From Heterobilharzia americana (taxonomy: Eukaryota; Platyhelminthes; Trematoda; Strigeidida; Schistosomatidae): a DNA stretch of 64,000 nucleotides. The position numbers were made by a program, and so were the translations under genes. The notes under the pieces were generated by a model, which did no database searches, was not told the DNA's origin, and saw nothing but the letters and a program-made list of their open reading frames with translations. How positions within the stretch are numbered: the first letter of the stretch is position 1; the number at the start of each line of letters is the position of its first letter. The stretch spans positions 155,759,776 through 155,823,775 of the forward strand of contig OX104127.1 in the NCBI GenBank assembly GCA_944470555.2, written 5' to 3'. Positions 24,797-36,900 of this stretch are shown one piece after another.

Positions 24797-24802
24797 AATA
24801 AA
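24797..24802 (+). promoter_or_regulatory. Candidate polyadenylation signal of the DNAJC17-like gene
   Basis: AATAAA 126 bp after the stop codon, followed by a TG-rich stretch. Cleavage here would end the transcript just before the stop codon of the opposing gene. Confidence 0.65.
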
Positions 24803-24834
24803 TGTGTATCATTTGAGTTGTGTGTGCCCACAAT

Positions 24835-24873
24835 TTAATCAGGTATATGAGTCAACAGATGATCACTTATAGA
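24835..24873 (-). CDS. ZNF106: ZNF106-like exon 15 (terminal; ends second zinc finger)
   Basis: A strong acceptor (cctttctag) precedes SISDHLLTHIPD and TAA. The two histidines (HLLTH) complete the finger opened by CGWGAGRC in the exon before, and phase 0 matches. This explains both ends of the split finger. Confidence 0.82.
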   Translation of the reverse strand, partial: SISDHLLTHIPD

Positions 24874-27800
24874 CTAGAAAGGAAATAAGAAAAAGAAAAA
24901 CAAACATCTATAGTAAAACTAATAAATGGTACATGTGTAAGATATGCTGAAGCAAGTCATCTACCTCTATGAAAGGAATTCATTTTCAACTTCTTAAATT
25001 AGTCTTCACAACATAACCAACCAACCAACCAATAGAATGCTGTAATGTCCACACTATAACAAAGGATAGGGATTCTGTTTTGAAAGACTGATGTTTATAC
25101 TCTTGAAGATCTATCCACATTGATTAATTTTTCTCCTCGATGGTCGTAAATCAACTTTAATCTATGTAGTAGAAGTTGGTTTCAAAGATTGATGATGGAG
25201 TAATATTTCTGTTTCCAGTGCCTATTAAGTCATTTTCCTTTAAGACTATCTCTCACTTCTACTAAGGAATGACAAGATCGACTAGAAATTTGAAACCAAT
25301 TTTTATTACACAATAGCCATAGAACTTGCCAATATTTTGGTAGGCCAAAAAGATTCGACTGTATACATAATGTAGTTTCAGTAGATTATTGAAATTTGTG
25401 ATTTTTAAAGCAACCTCCATTCTACTGTAAAAGCTTTGTCAGATTTGGATGACACGTAATGTGACAGTAAATATTACATTTAAAGAAAAAACTGGAATTT
25501 CACGTTTTACCCACTTGGGTTTTACTACATACTGGGTGGAAGTCGAAAAGATAAAAACATTTGAAAAGCCTTACATAGAAATCCAAACCAGTAAAGTGTG
25601 TTGTAAATAATGCATTCATGAGTATGGTTCATTGGTTGAACTCAATAGATTCAGGGTTCGAGTTTTGATGGACCTGAGGAACTGGATAGCATTATAAGCC
25701 GATAGCTTAGTACACAGACCTGTGTACCAGGTTGGGTTGGATTAGTTTTATTTACTTAAATATAGCATTTTAAGGTGTGAACAAAATGTTTAATGCAGAC
25801 GGAGAGATACAATATAACCGAATATCAGCAATTTAAGATCCTTCACTGTTAAGTACTAGAGCATTAAGCTAAATACCAATAATGATAGCGATAAAATACA
25901 TTTATATCAAAATAAGAACTTACCCTTATGGTTTGTGTTTCTGTAAATCGAACCCTGCAGCGACCTGCACCCCATCCACACATGATTGTTTTCTTACTTC
26001 CGAACCGAAGGTGTTCATTAAGTACATGGTGAAGTAGATCACGACGATCCATGAATCCAATACCACAATTTTCACCACATTTTTTTCCATACTTCAAAAA
26101 GATTAAATCATGAAGTAATCAAAATAAATAGAGAAACATGAACTTTTTTTTAGATTAGGAGAAAAAGTTACGATCACAGACTACTTCACCATACATGTTA
26201 GGAGAATAATCAGTACAAGAGGATGATCATAAGGTTTATACTATGGGAAGTGAGGAACTGAAAGTCTAACATAAAACGAGACGTTATGTCGAGCGTAGTC
26301 TTGTATGTGGAACAAAATAATTTGAAGATAGATTTTATCATATTCCAAGATACAAATGAGGAACGAATCCTAGTTTTTATTGTTTTCAGTTACTGTCCGT
26401 CTAGGAGAAAAATTGTCATGAGGAAAATAAGTTCACAGAATAAACTCGATGCTATGTTTTGAATGAAAAGCCCATTAGAGGAGAGAAACTAAACTTTAGC
26501 CAAACTTTGTATGTGACCTAGCGACCTGCTTAAAAACTTTGGGCTGCTGAAAATTTCCCACGGAATTTTGTTTCACCAAATCCATCCTTTTTAATTTGTT
26601 TTAATGTTATAAATATTTCTTTCAAGAGCGGCAAGTACTCTTGCGTATTTTTAAAATGGTTCAAAACTATCATTTTTCAAGCTAACAGCAAAACAGAATA
26701 AAGGGTATGCCAATAATAGCTGAGCTTATGAATGCAAAGAAATACAGTATATTAGTATTCCTTGGATGACTATGTCAGATTTCAGGTTTTAAGTAGTGGT
26801 TACGCTTAATATTCTGTTTATTCACCGGTCCAAACCAGATGCTAATGTAATTACCAGGTGGTACCTGTTTGATACTATGACTTTTATTACTGCTATTATT
26901 AAACAGGATTCAAATGTAATGGTTATTTCGCCTAAAGACATTGTACAAGGGAATAGATTTGTTGAGAATTCTATACCGTATGACACAGTCTTATTTGGAA
27001 TAAAGCTATTAATTATTGTTACTGTTAGTTTACAAAGAACCTATCATGAAAAAAAAAATTAGACATTTGTATATGTACGCAGTTTATGAGTCGAAATATA
27101 TACATAAATAAACATTTAGAGATTAATGCTACTTAAAACCTACTCACCAAACATGTATAGTCAGAGGCTGGTTCATTGACCAAAATAACAGTGACAGATC
27201 CGTCCAAACTTCCTGCAATCAACTAGAAAAAAAACACGATGATATGAAAGAAAGAAAGAACTATCACTCAAAAGTGTATTCACTGTGAAAACAAACAATT
27301 ATTGTATTCAATGAAATAGTACAAATATTACCAATTGAATATAGTTCACTATATAACTACGTAGGAAATATGTTATTTCAGGGATAGTGCACACATACTT
27401 TGATTCATAATGAATAAGATAAAATCAATAACTAACCATATCCATGATGGATAGTGATTAGCAGTGGAATCCAGGATGCGCGTTTCGTCCTATTTGGAGG
27501 TCATCAGCTGGAAGTATCTCTGCTTCCAAGTGAGCGATGTTCCTCCCACTTAAGACAAGCAACAATGTAGCTAGCAATATTCTCAACAAAAAGGAAGTCT
27601 TTTTCGCAAGCTTCCTTGCATTTGGTCTATTGAAAAGCTATACTGGCAAAAAAACTGATGTTTTACTCAGTAACATGAGGAGATTGAACTTATAATCAAA
27701 GGGTATACACATTGTATGAGCGAGATAGCGCATAAAATAATATAGTTTAAAAACACATTACACACTCCAGTAAAGTTTATTATGCGGTGAATTGATATTA

Positions 27801-30800
27801 ACTGCTAGGTGGGATGGTTAACGTCATCTTTGTTATCTGCATCAGAAAATTAGGTTAGCAAACAGACTAACCAATCGAACCGATAGATATAACCTTTGAG
27901 CACTATCCTGCATGATTGTCGAGGGGAGAATGTAAATCAATTAACAGTTCAATTCTGGTCACCTCTGGACATAAGGCTAGACCAGAATCCTCCTTCAGTG
28001 TCATTTATAGTGTCAGATGGAATTGTGCAAAAGGAGTACGCCTTCGACAGTTGTGCACAGCGGAAGCACTGGCAATTCATCAATTCAGGCCTGATCTCTG
28101 CATGCAAAAGAAGTATGTTCAATCTCTCATCTTACCATGGTCTTAACACTTTCACCATCCTTTTTCGATTTCATTATAATTAATTAGTTTACTGTTATTA
28201 TCACCCTTGTCTCATTCTTCACCTTCTTTACATCTATCTGCTGTCAAGTGGACACTCAATATTTGCATTTCTTATCTACCAACAATTTTCACCTTGCCAA
28301 TCTCCTCGCCTTCCTCGATATTTCTACTGTCTTGGTTTATTACGCAACTACTTTGCATTCTTGATTCCGGATTTTTAACACTAGTTTAATGATGTAATTA
28401 TACCCTATTGTTTTATAATGGACTGTTATATGTTTATGATATATATAAATAAGATCATTAGCTTTAAAAAATCATATTGTCGGGAAAGAAAATTTTCCTC
28501 GCTGAATTATCTCTTCTCTATGACTCAATGGGTATGTTTTGTAGTCTTGTTACAGTAGTAAATTTCGCCTGCCACAGTGACTCAATCAAATGAAAATCAT
28601 TGGAATCGATCGTGTTCCCTGAGGATATATTGCATAAAAAAACCACATGGTCAGCCTGAGGCAGATATCCCACGGGCAACGCCATTTCCGATTTGAAGAA
28701 CTTCTATAAAGCACAAGTTCCTTAGTATGGACAACTGTGGAGCACCAAATAACACCACTCTTCTAACGGTATATAAGTACCTATTTGTCATTACCAACTA
28801 CCTACAACTTTGTCCTTACTTTTCCCCATTACCTTTTTTCTATAATCAATGTTATTACAACGTTCTTTATAATATCTTACTTCGGATATGCCGCTAAGAA
28901 GTTAAGCCAACAAGACGTTATTACTAATGTCACTGAAGACAGCAACATATATAACTTATACTAAAACTCTAGCGTCCCAGTGTTTTTTGTATTTCTGAAA
29001 CACCTCCACTGAGACAATTTAGTGAATCGATACGGTATTATGACAGCACCAATCTATTAAGTCGCCTGAAGCATGCAGGTTGCCTGGCTGAGGTGCTGGA
29101 GAGGAGACGAATCAATGATTAAAGACTTGGTGATCAGCTTCAAAACTCGTCATTTACGAAATTTAGGAAATTCCCCTAAACCTGCATCTATTGAACTTCC
29201 TACTCCATGTACACTTTTGTCTTCTTTAATTTTATTATGTTTCTACCCACTTTTCCTTTAAATACTGCTGAGAAGTGTGGCAACTTTGACTGGTGCATTT
29301 CCGTGTTAGACTCTAAGTTGACGTGTCCCGTATAACTTCTGGCAGTATTCTACTATAAATTGTAGATTATGAACAATTTTCAAACCACATAGTGCTGAAA
29401 AGTCTGCGAATGAAAGATATGCATCGTATACTTGACCTATGAAATGGAATCCTTCAAAAATACGCCGACTGATCAATAATCCCCTCTCATTAGTGAATGC
29501 ATTCACTTTCTGACAAATATTCCCATTCTAAAAATTACCTTCAAACGGCCTACTTACTTCTTATTCATCCATTTAAGATAAGGATGCAAGATAAGCTGAA
29601 TCCTGCAAATACCACTACATCTATCCTATTTGGCTGACTTTTTGCAGCACATTGTGGAGACTCGTTGTGATTTGATATATAGAAAATGATTTCAAGTATC
29701 CCAACCAGCTTTTTACACACTTTAACTTTCCTAGCTATAGTATTGGTGAGTGAAACATCATGATGATCTTGAACAGAATCAATCCCATGTGAAGGATTTT
29801 GTTAGTTCTAGAAATTAAAGTATCTTGTTACTGTTAACAGTAAATTAAATTGCGAAAGCAACTAAGTCACTTAGTCAAGGCGATTTCAGCAGGGTTCGAA
29901 CTCTAGACTTATTGTTTGAAAGTTAAGCATATTCACACAATTGTACTTATCTAAAGACTTAAAGTTAATTTATGGAGTAGTTTGTTTTGATATCCAAGTG
30001 CTTTTCCCTACTGAGAACACGTAAAACAATACACAACACTGAAATTAATCAGAGACATTTGGAAATACACCAAGAATTGCACCGCAAGTTGAAATAATAT
30101 ACCCAAAACTTCACACAAAAATCCTTGACTGTAGAGGTGAAAAATTTCATGATTGCATACAGTCATAAGAAGTAAAGAACATCCCAGAGTTCTAGAAGTT
30201 CGAATATAACCCAAAGTGAGAAACTTATGTTGATGATATTGTCCAGCACGACAATAAAAGCTTCACAATTAAACTATTTAGCTAAGAGAATATAATACTG
30301 AAATAGTGTATAGTAGTCACGAAGACAAATATGCAGATTCATATATAATAAAGAAAAAATCTAAAATAATAATTCTATATGCAACTTACAGTGTCTCCTG
30401 AAGAAGTAAGTGAGGTGACTGCACCTCTCGCAGATATGAAATAAACTTTTATTGGTCGTGTGAAAGGTAATCCATTCGGCTAAAAATAACAAAAAGAACA
30501 ATATGAAATAAATGAAATATATATTTAAGTGAAGTATAAGCAACAAAGTAAATTGTCTTGCAAGACGATCTTTATCAATAACTGATGTCAGCCAAAGAAG
30601 CATAAACTAGAGTCCCACAGAAAATGTTTGTCATAATTAAAGACTACTCTGAGTAGCACATATCTACAATCAAACAAGTAGTTTAGTCTGTGATCGACCA
30701 TGTAACCATTAAGTCATTGAGTTAAAAACCCAACAATTTACAGTTTTCACCATCAATTACAATGTAAATAGAGCTATAAACACTTGTACTCAGTTATTCT

Positions 30801-30843
30801 TCATTTTAGATTCAATACGCCAATGGTCTTGTTCACTAGCATC

Positions 30844-30911
<68 letters not shown>

Positions 30912-33900
30912 GTATCGAAAACCAATCCCTAATCCCATCAAGTATACTTTAAAAAAGCATATATTTGAATGCACGACAATGATTGTTAAGGTAACAAGGT
31001 TTCTGAGTAGGTAAATTCCTATAATAGGGTTAAATCAGAATAAAAAATATGGTTGGATCACACCTGAGTAATAAAATGTTCAAAATCTAAGGTACGATAA
31101 AATCAACGGAGTGAGAACAGTTCTGTACCATATCTTTCATTCATGTATTCAGCCACCGATTCCTACTAATTAATGGGATGAGTTAGGACTAACAATATAT
31201 TTCCTATTCGACCCAGATATAACCAACTAGTGTCATGCTTTGATAACATATCCCTAAACTCCTTCTTTATGAAAAAAACAATAAATCACTCATCTACTTT
31301 GCGCACATTCGTACAGTAGGCGATGAGCCCTACTTGGTATGTGACTGCTGATGATACTACCTGGTTGCTAAAACCTAGGTAGCTGGAGTGGGGTTCGAAC
31401 CCACTACCGGTCGGTTGAAAGTAAAAACCCTTCTTTATGCGTCTGCTTTAAACCAAATACATCAGGAATGAATCAATAAAATGTTCAGTTAACTTTTCAA
31501 AACAAGGAGCTTTAAGGTGACTTTATACCTACTGTCATAGCTGTCCACTTTGTGACTTATTAACTTTAAGTGTTTCCCAGTTCATCTTTGTTTAGATTCT
31601 GAATAATACTGCTGCCCAGTTATTTTATTTTCTCACTATATTGGCAGTCTGATGACAATACAATACTTAATTCTACTGAACAATGCTCGATCACTGCATA
31701 CGGATTATACAAAATTGTCGACGCGAAATAATGAGTAGTCATTTCTGAACAATATCTACTCTGATAGTTGTAATGCGAAAGGATGAAAATAGAAAAGAAC
31801 TAGGAAGACTACAGATTAACTTAAATACTATAAACTACCATGGATAGTTAAGTATATGCAGAAAGATAATTTGAACATAATATAAGTTAAGAATGAAGAC
31901 GAATGTCCCATTGACGATACAGAATTACGATTGCACTATATCAAGTATTGATTGAAGTTGGATGTTTGGATTCCAATGCAGTGGTTAAATGATATTGTGC
32001 TTACAGAGCAATCAAAAGATTGTGATCTAGATCTGGTATGCAGTCATGGTTGCAAATTACTGGGAATATTTCAGGACAGTATAACTGCTCAATGTACACT
32101 GTCTTCAATAAGTTATCTATATAGAACCAATAGAGGTCAAAATCTTTATTACTAACGATAATGATAACTTTATGAAATGAAGACTGTTTCGGTGAATGGT
32201 TATGATCGGAAGTCTTTAGAATATGTCAATAAGACATACAGTTTAAAACCTAATCTTACTGAATCCATGATAAAACTGTTTTGTTACAAAATATATGTAC
32301 ATTCGTGCCATAGGCAATGAATCACATCTATTGTATGAAGGCGAATGATACAACCCCATGTATTATTATTATTATTATATTATATTATTATTTTTAGTCC
32401 CTTGGGTTCCTAATGGAACATAGGGCTTCAGTAGCACGTCTCCAGTGAACTCTGTTCTCTGAAATCTTTTCAACCTGGCTCCACGACAGCCCACAACCTC
32501 TCATTTCCTCCTCACGCCATCTCCTCCATGTCACCCTCACCTCGTACGCCCAGCTCATCGTTTCCTATCTGAGTCCCGCTCGACGACCTGGCATGTTGCG
32601 TGATGTCCCCACTCGGCCTTCTCAGTGTATGCCCAATCCATCTCCACTTCCTTCCAATGCATATTTGTTACGTGAGAGGTTCTTGGTTGGTTCGTTCCCC
32701 CAGCTGCTTGTTGCTTATTCTCACTATTCTGGCCATCTGATCTTCAGTAGAGAGTGAGCGTAGGCGGCAGTTGTTGATGAATGTCTGTAGTTTATTGAAA
32801 ATCCCTTTCGTAACGCGCCAAATCTCTCAACCATACAGAAACACTGACTTGACGCTGGTGTTGAAAATCTGCTGAGTGCAGATCTCCACACTGGTTTCAG
32901 GCTAATGAACACCTGTCTTGCTTTTCCGATTCTGACTGGTTTTGACGTCCTCGTCCGTCCCGCCTGTAGTTGAAACAGTGCTTCCTAGATAAGTGAAGGA
33001 GGTTACTTCCTTCAAGTTTCTCCCGTTGACGGTGACTGGAGTTTGTTGTTGTTGTAGTTGTTGGTGCGGTATCTTCATCACCTCTGTCTTCTCCATATTC
33101 ACTTGAAGTCCCGTCTTCGCTGCCCTGCCTCTTCTGACAACTTGTTAGTTTTTGCCTGTAGATCTTCAAGTTTGTGTGACATCAGGCACAAGTCATCAGC
33201 GAAATCCAGATCTTCTAGGTTCTTTTCCGCAGTCTAGCCAGCGTATCCCCCTCTTCTCACAGCTCCACACTGTTTGCTGCCTGATCCAGTCCACCACAAT
33301 GAGGAATATCATGAGGGATAGTAGGCAACCTTGTTTCACTCCTCCCTGTCTTCACTTCAAAAGCATCACTGAGCTTCCCATTGTCAATTACTTGGCATGT
33401 GGCGTCTTCATATAGTTGCTGAATGAGGTTTATGAAGGTTTGTGGTATTCCGTAGTAATGAAGCAGTTTCCAAATTACCTCTCGGTCGACGCTGTCAAAG
33501 GCCTTCTCAGAGTCGATAAAGTTGAGGTGTAGAGTCAACTGCCATTCTATACTCTGTTCTATGACGATGCGTAGTGAAGCGTTGCCATTTGATCAGCATA
33601 CGATTTGTACTTCCTGAAGCCTGCCAGCCAGCCTGTTCCGGTCGTAGTTTTGAATCCAGTGCATCTTTAAGCCTCTCTAGGATGATGCGGCTTAATATTT
33701 TGCTTGCTGTGGATGGACAGGAGAGTGATTCCGCGCCAGTTCTTGCAAACACTGAGGTCTCCCTTCTTCGGCAGTCTGACAAGGCAACCCTTCTTCCAAT
33801 CACTAGCCAGGTACCTTCTCTTCCTTCCACACCTTCTGCAATAGTGGTGTGAGTATGTCTGCTGTTGTCTCTGCGTCTGTTTTCAGTGCTTCTGGCGGGA

Positions 33901-36900
33901 TCCCATCTGGTCCTGCTGCTTTCCCACATTTCAGTAGCTTTATGGCGTTCAGGACTCCCATTTTTGTTGGAGGATTTATGTTCACTTGTAGTTCAGCGGC
34001 TGCGGTGCAGGTGGCGGTCGATTCAAGAGCTTCTTGAAGTGGTCGGCCCATTGTTTCCTTTGTTTCTCTTCTTTGGTAATTAAATTTCCGTTATCATCTT
34101 TTATTGGTTTCATCTGTGTTGATCTCTTTCCAGATAGCAACCTGGTTATTTGATACAATGTTGTCAGGTCTCTCTTACCTGCAGCCTGTTCTGCTTCACT
34201 TGCCAATGTGTCGTAGAAGTGTCTTTTGTCTTTCCGTGCATTCTTCTTTACTTCTTCATCCAGTGTAGTGTTTTATACATTGTACTTAGTTGCTCTTCTC
34301 GTCGTTCATGCTTGCACTGGTTTATCTTCTGCTTCACCATCCTCCTCTTCCTGGTCTATCAGCTTCCATGTATCCATTGAGATCAATTCCTTATCTTCTT
34401 CCTTCCTAATACGGCTGTGTAGGTTTCTCTCCACATCTCCTCCAAAGACTACCACTGTTCTTCCACACAGGTTTCTTCAGGGATGTTCCTCGATATCTCC
34501 CATTTTGTCTTGATGGCTGACGTGAAGATCTCCTTTGTAGTTTCATCCTTCAGCTTCCGAGTGTTGTACTTGAACTGAGGTCTATCACCAGCTTCCTTGA
34601 AGGCTTTCAACTTGATTTGGAAGGTTCCTTGCACTAGATGGTGAGTGGTCTGAACCTACATCTGCTCCCCTTCTTGACCTTGTGTCAAGTAGACTGCGTC
34701 TCCATTTTCTTGAGATTGAGATAAAGTCGATTTGATTTTTAGTGTGTGTGGTGTCTGGTGAAATTCATGTCGCCTTGTGGATATCTTTGTGCTTGAACAC
34801 ACTGCCTCTAATTACCAAATCGTTGAATGCACAGAATTGTGCAAACAATTCTCCATTGTCGTTCATCACCTCACCTAGTGCTTCTCGACCCATGGTTAGT
34901 TCTCTTCCTTTGTTGTCCCCTCCCAGTTTGGCATTCATGTCGCCCATTAGAATGGATCTTGATATCGCCAACTGACGTCTTGTCCAGTGTTGATTGAAGT
35001 TGTCTGTAGAAATCCTCCTTCTTCTCTTGCTCTGCACTATTTGTAGGTGCATAGCATTGTATGATTGTGACCTTCCTTCCTTTTGAGTTGATACTTGCTC
35101 TCATGATCCTGATACTGGAGGAGATTGGTTCCCACTGCATGAGAGCCTTCGATGATCTTGAAGGGGACATCATGATAGCCACTCCATAACTCAGTGTGCT
35201 TGTGATTGTCGTCTGGGTGACAATATCGGAGTAGATTATTGATTCTCCAGTTGACAGTTTGGAGAGTCCACTACCATTCCATCTGCTTTCGCAAATCCCA
35301 AGCACTTCGATGTGATACCTTCTTATCTCGTTTGCAATCTGGGCTGCCTTACTGGGTTCAAACATGGTGCGGACATTCCATGTCCCCACGTTTACTTTCG
35401 CTTTCATCGAGAGAAGACACATTGGCCAATTGGCTTCCCGAAGGCTTTCACCAACTGGCGTCATTTCGCCTCTCCGATTCTAGTGAGGAATAATTTTGTT
35501 ATTATTTTTTATATATCGTTTGTGCTTTAAAGTTTCTTTAGCGGTTAGATTTGTTTTACGGGGTAGGGTTGCTAGCCCTATGCCCAACCTTCCCTCTTTA
35601 CCCGGGCTTAGGACCGGCTAGTAATTAGTGAACTAGTTAACCATGTAACAAAATATAATTATATGCTTACTTAGATGAACATATTAAGCAACAACAAAAT
35701 AGAAAAAATAATAATATGAGATTCACTAGTTTCAACATACGTTAAGAAAAAGTGTTAATTGTGGGCATATATTGCTTAGCATGATAGGATGCTATGTGAG
35801 GTAAAGTGTTCGAAGAGTGAGCTATATCCAACAGTAATTTAATTATTATTATTTACAAAACTTGAGTATTTTTCGACAAAATTTGATTAAATATTTCTGT
35901 GAATTTCATTATCAGAAAAGGTTTTGTACAATAAAAACAAGCTGAATTTCTTTATATTAAATCAAATGGTGAAAACATTTCTCAGCATAAAAATCTACTT
36001 TTTTATCTTCATTTTATGAAGATTTTATATATTTCCAAGTAGTATTTCGTCAAGGATTGACATCAGTTGAAGAAACTTTGAAAGCATGGGAATACCAAAT
36101 AGCTGTTTTATTCTAGTATGGGATGTTTTTAGCAGTACCCACCCACAATACCGTCAGGGATAGAATTCAGGTCAGGCGGTGAACGCTTTAACCATTCAGC
36201 CACTGGTTTGTAGTTCAATGGTTCATAGTTTCCTAATTCAGTCAAAACATGACATAGCGTGAGTATCCGCTGACGGTAGTTGTGAGTGCGCACTGTTGTG
36301 GAGTCTCATACTTCAATAAAACGACTCCCCAGTGCTACCAGTTTTTCAATGGCTCTCCAACTCATACCAGTCCAAGATGAATACTACCTTGGAAAATACT
36401 TCTCACTAGACTGACAAATTGGCTTACTTGGAATTTATAAACACGAACTGTGCCTTCAGAATCTCCAACAGCAATATAACGACGCATTACACAAGAACTC
36501 GCTATTTTATGAACATGGAAAGTTAACTCAGCAACTCCAGTCTTCAGAGATAAAAAAAAAGATAAAAAAGAAGGATAAAATCAACAACGGATAGTTATGA
36601 CAAGTTAGTTGCAAGTTGATACAGCAAAAACCAACTGTTAGCAAGAATGAAGCTTTAGATACTCACATATTGGAACCTTAGAGTTAGAGACAAAGAAATC
36701 ATAAAACCAGTATCTATATTGGAACGTAAATAATTCTTAACACGATTAAGTACGAATTCATTGCAATTCAATTTGCCTTCATATTAACACGAGCTTTGAA
36801 TTTTTTTTTAAGAAACAGGAGTAAGACGAGGTTGCCACCTAATATCATCGATGATCTTCCTGATTGTGGTCGACTCAATTGGACTGGATCATGCTAGAAG

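Larger units (their letters stand above)
32363..35635 (-). mobile_element. Family B (RTE-like) non-LTR retrotransposon, near full length, defective
   Basis: Reading the - strand from 35635: leader, AP endonuclease (NVGTWNVRTM, LGICESRWNGSG, MGDMNAKLGG, QIDFISISRKWR, GSDHS), reverse transcriptase (KCGKAAGPDGIPPEALK, LNFIDSEKAFDSVDREV, then a degraded ADD box), the YLGS segment and a 3' end at GGGAACCCAAGGGACTA followed by a (TAA)n-type tail at 32363-32393. Frameshifts split it into at least six frames. A short microsatellite tail and EN-RT layout fit the RTE clade; placing it by name (for example SR2) would need an alignment. Confidence 0.88.

Noticed and set aside
25262..25424. An open - strand stretch after tttacag that could serve as terminal exon of the ZNF106-like gene.
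   Set aside because: It needs phase 2, whereas exon 14 ends in phase 0, and it lacks the HX3H needed to complete the second finger; 24835-24873 supplies both.
32724..34513. Several + strand frames across the family B copy.
   Set aside because: They are antisense shadows of the endonuclease/RT coding strand.
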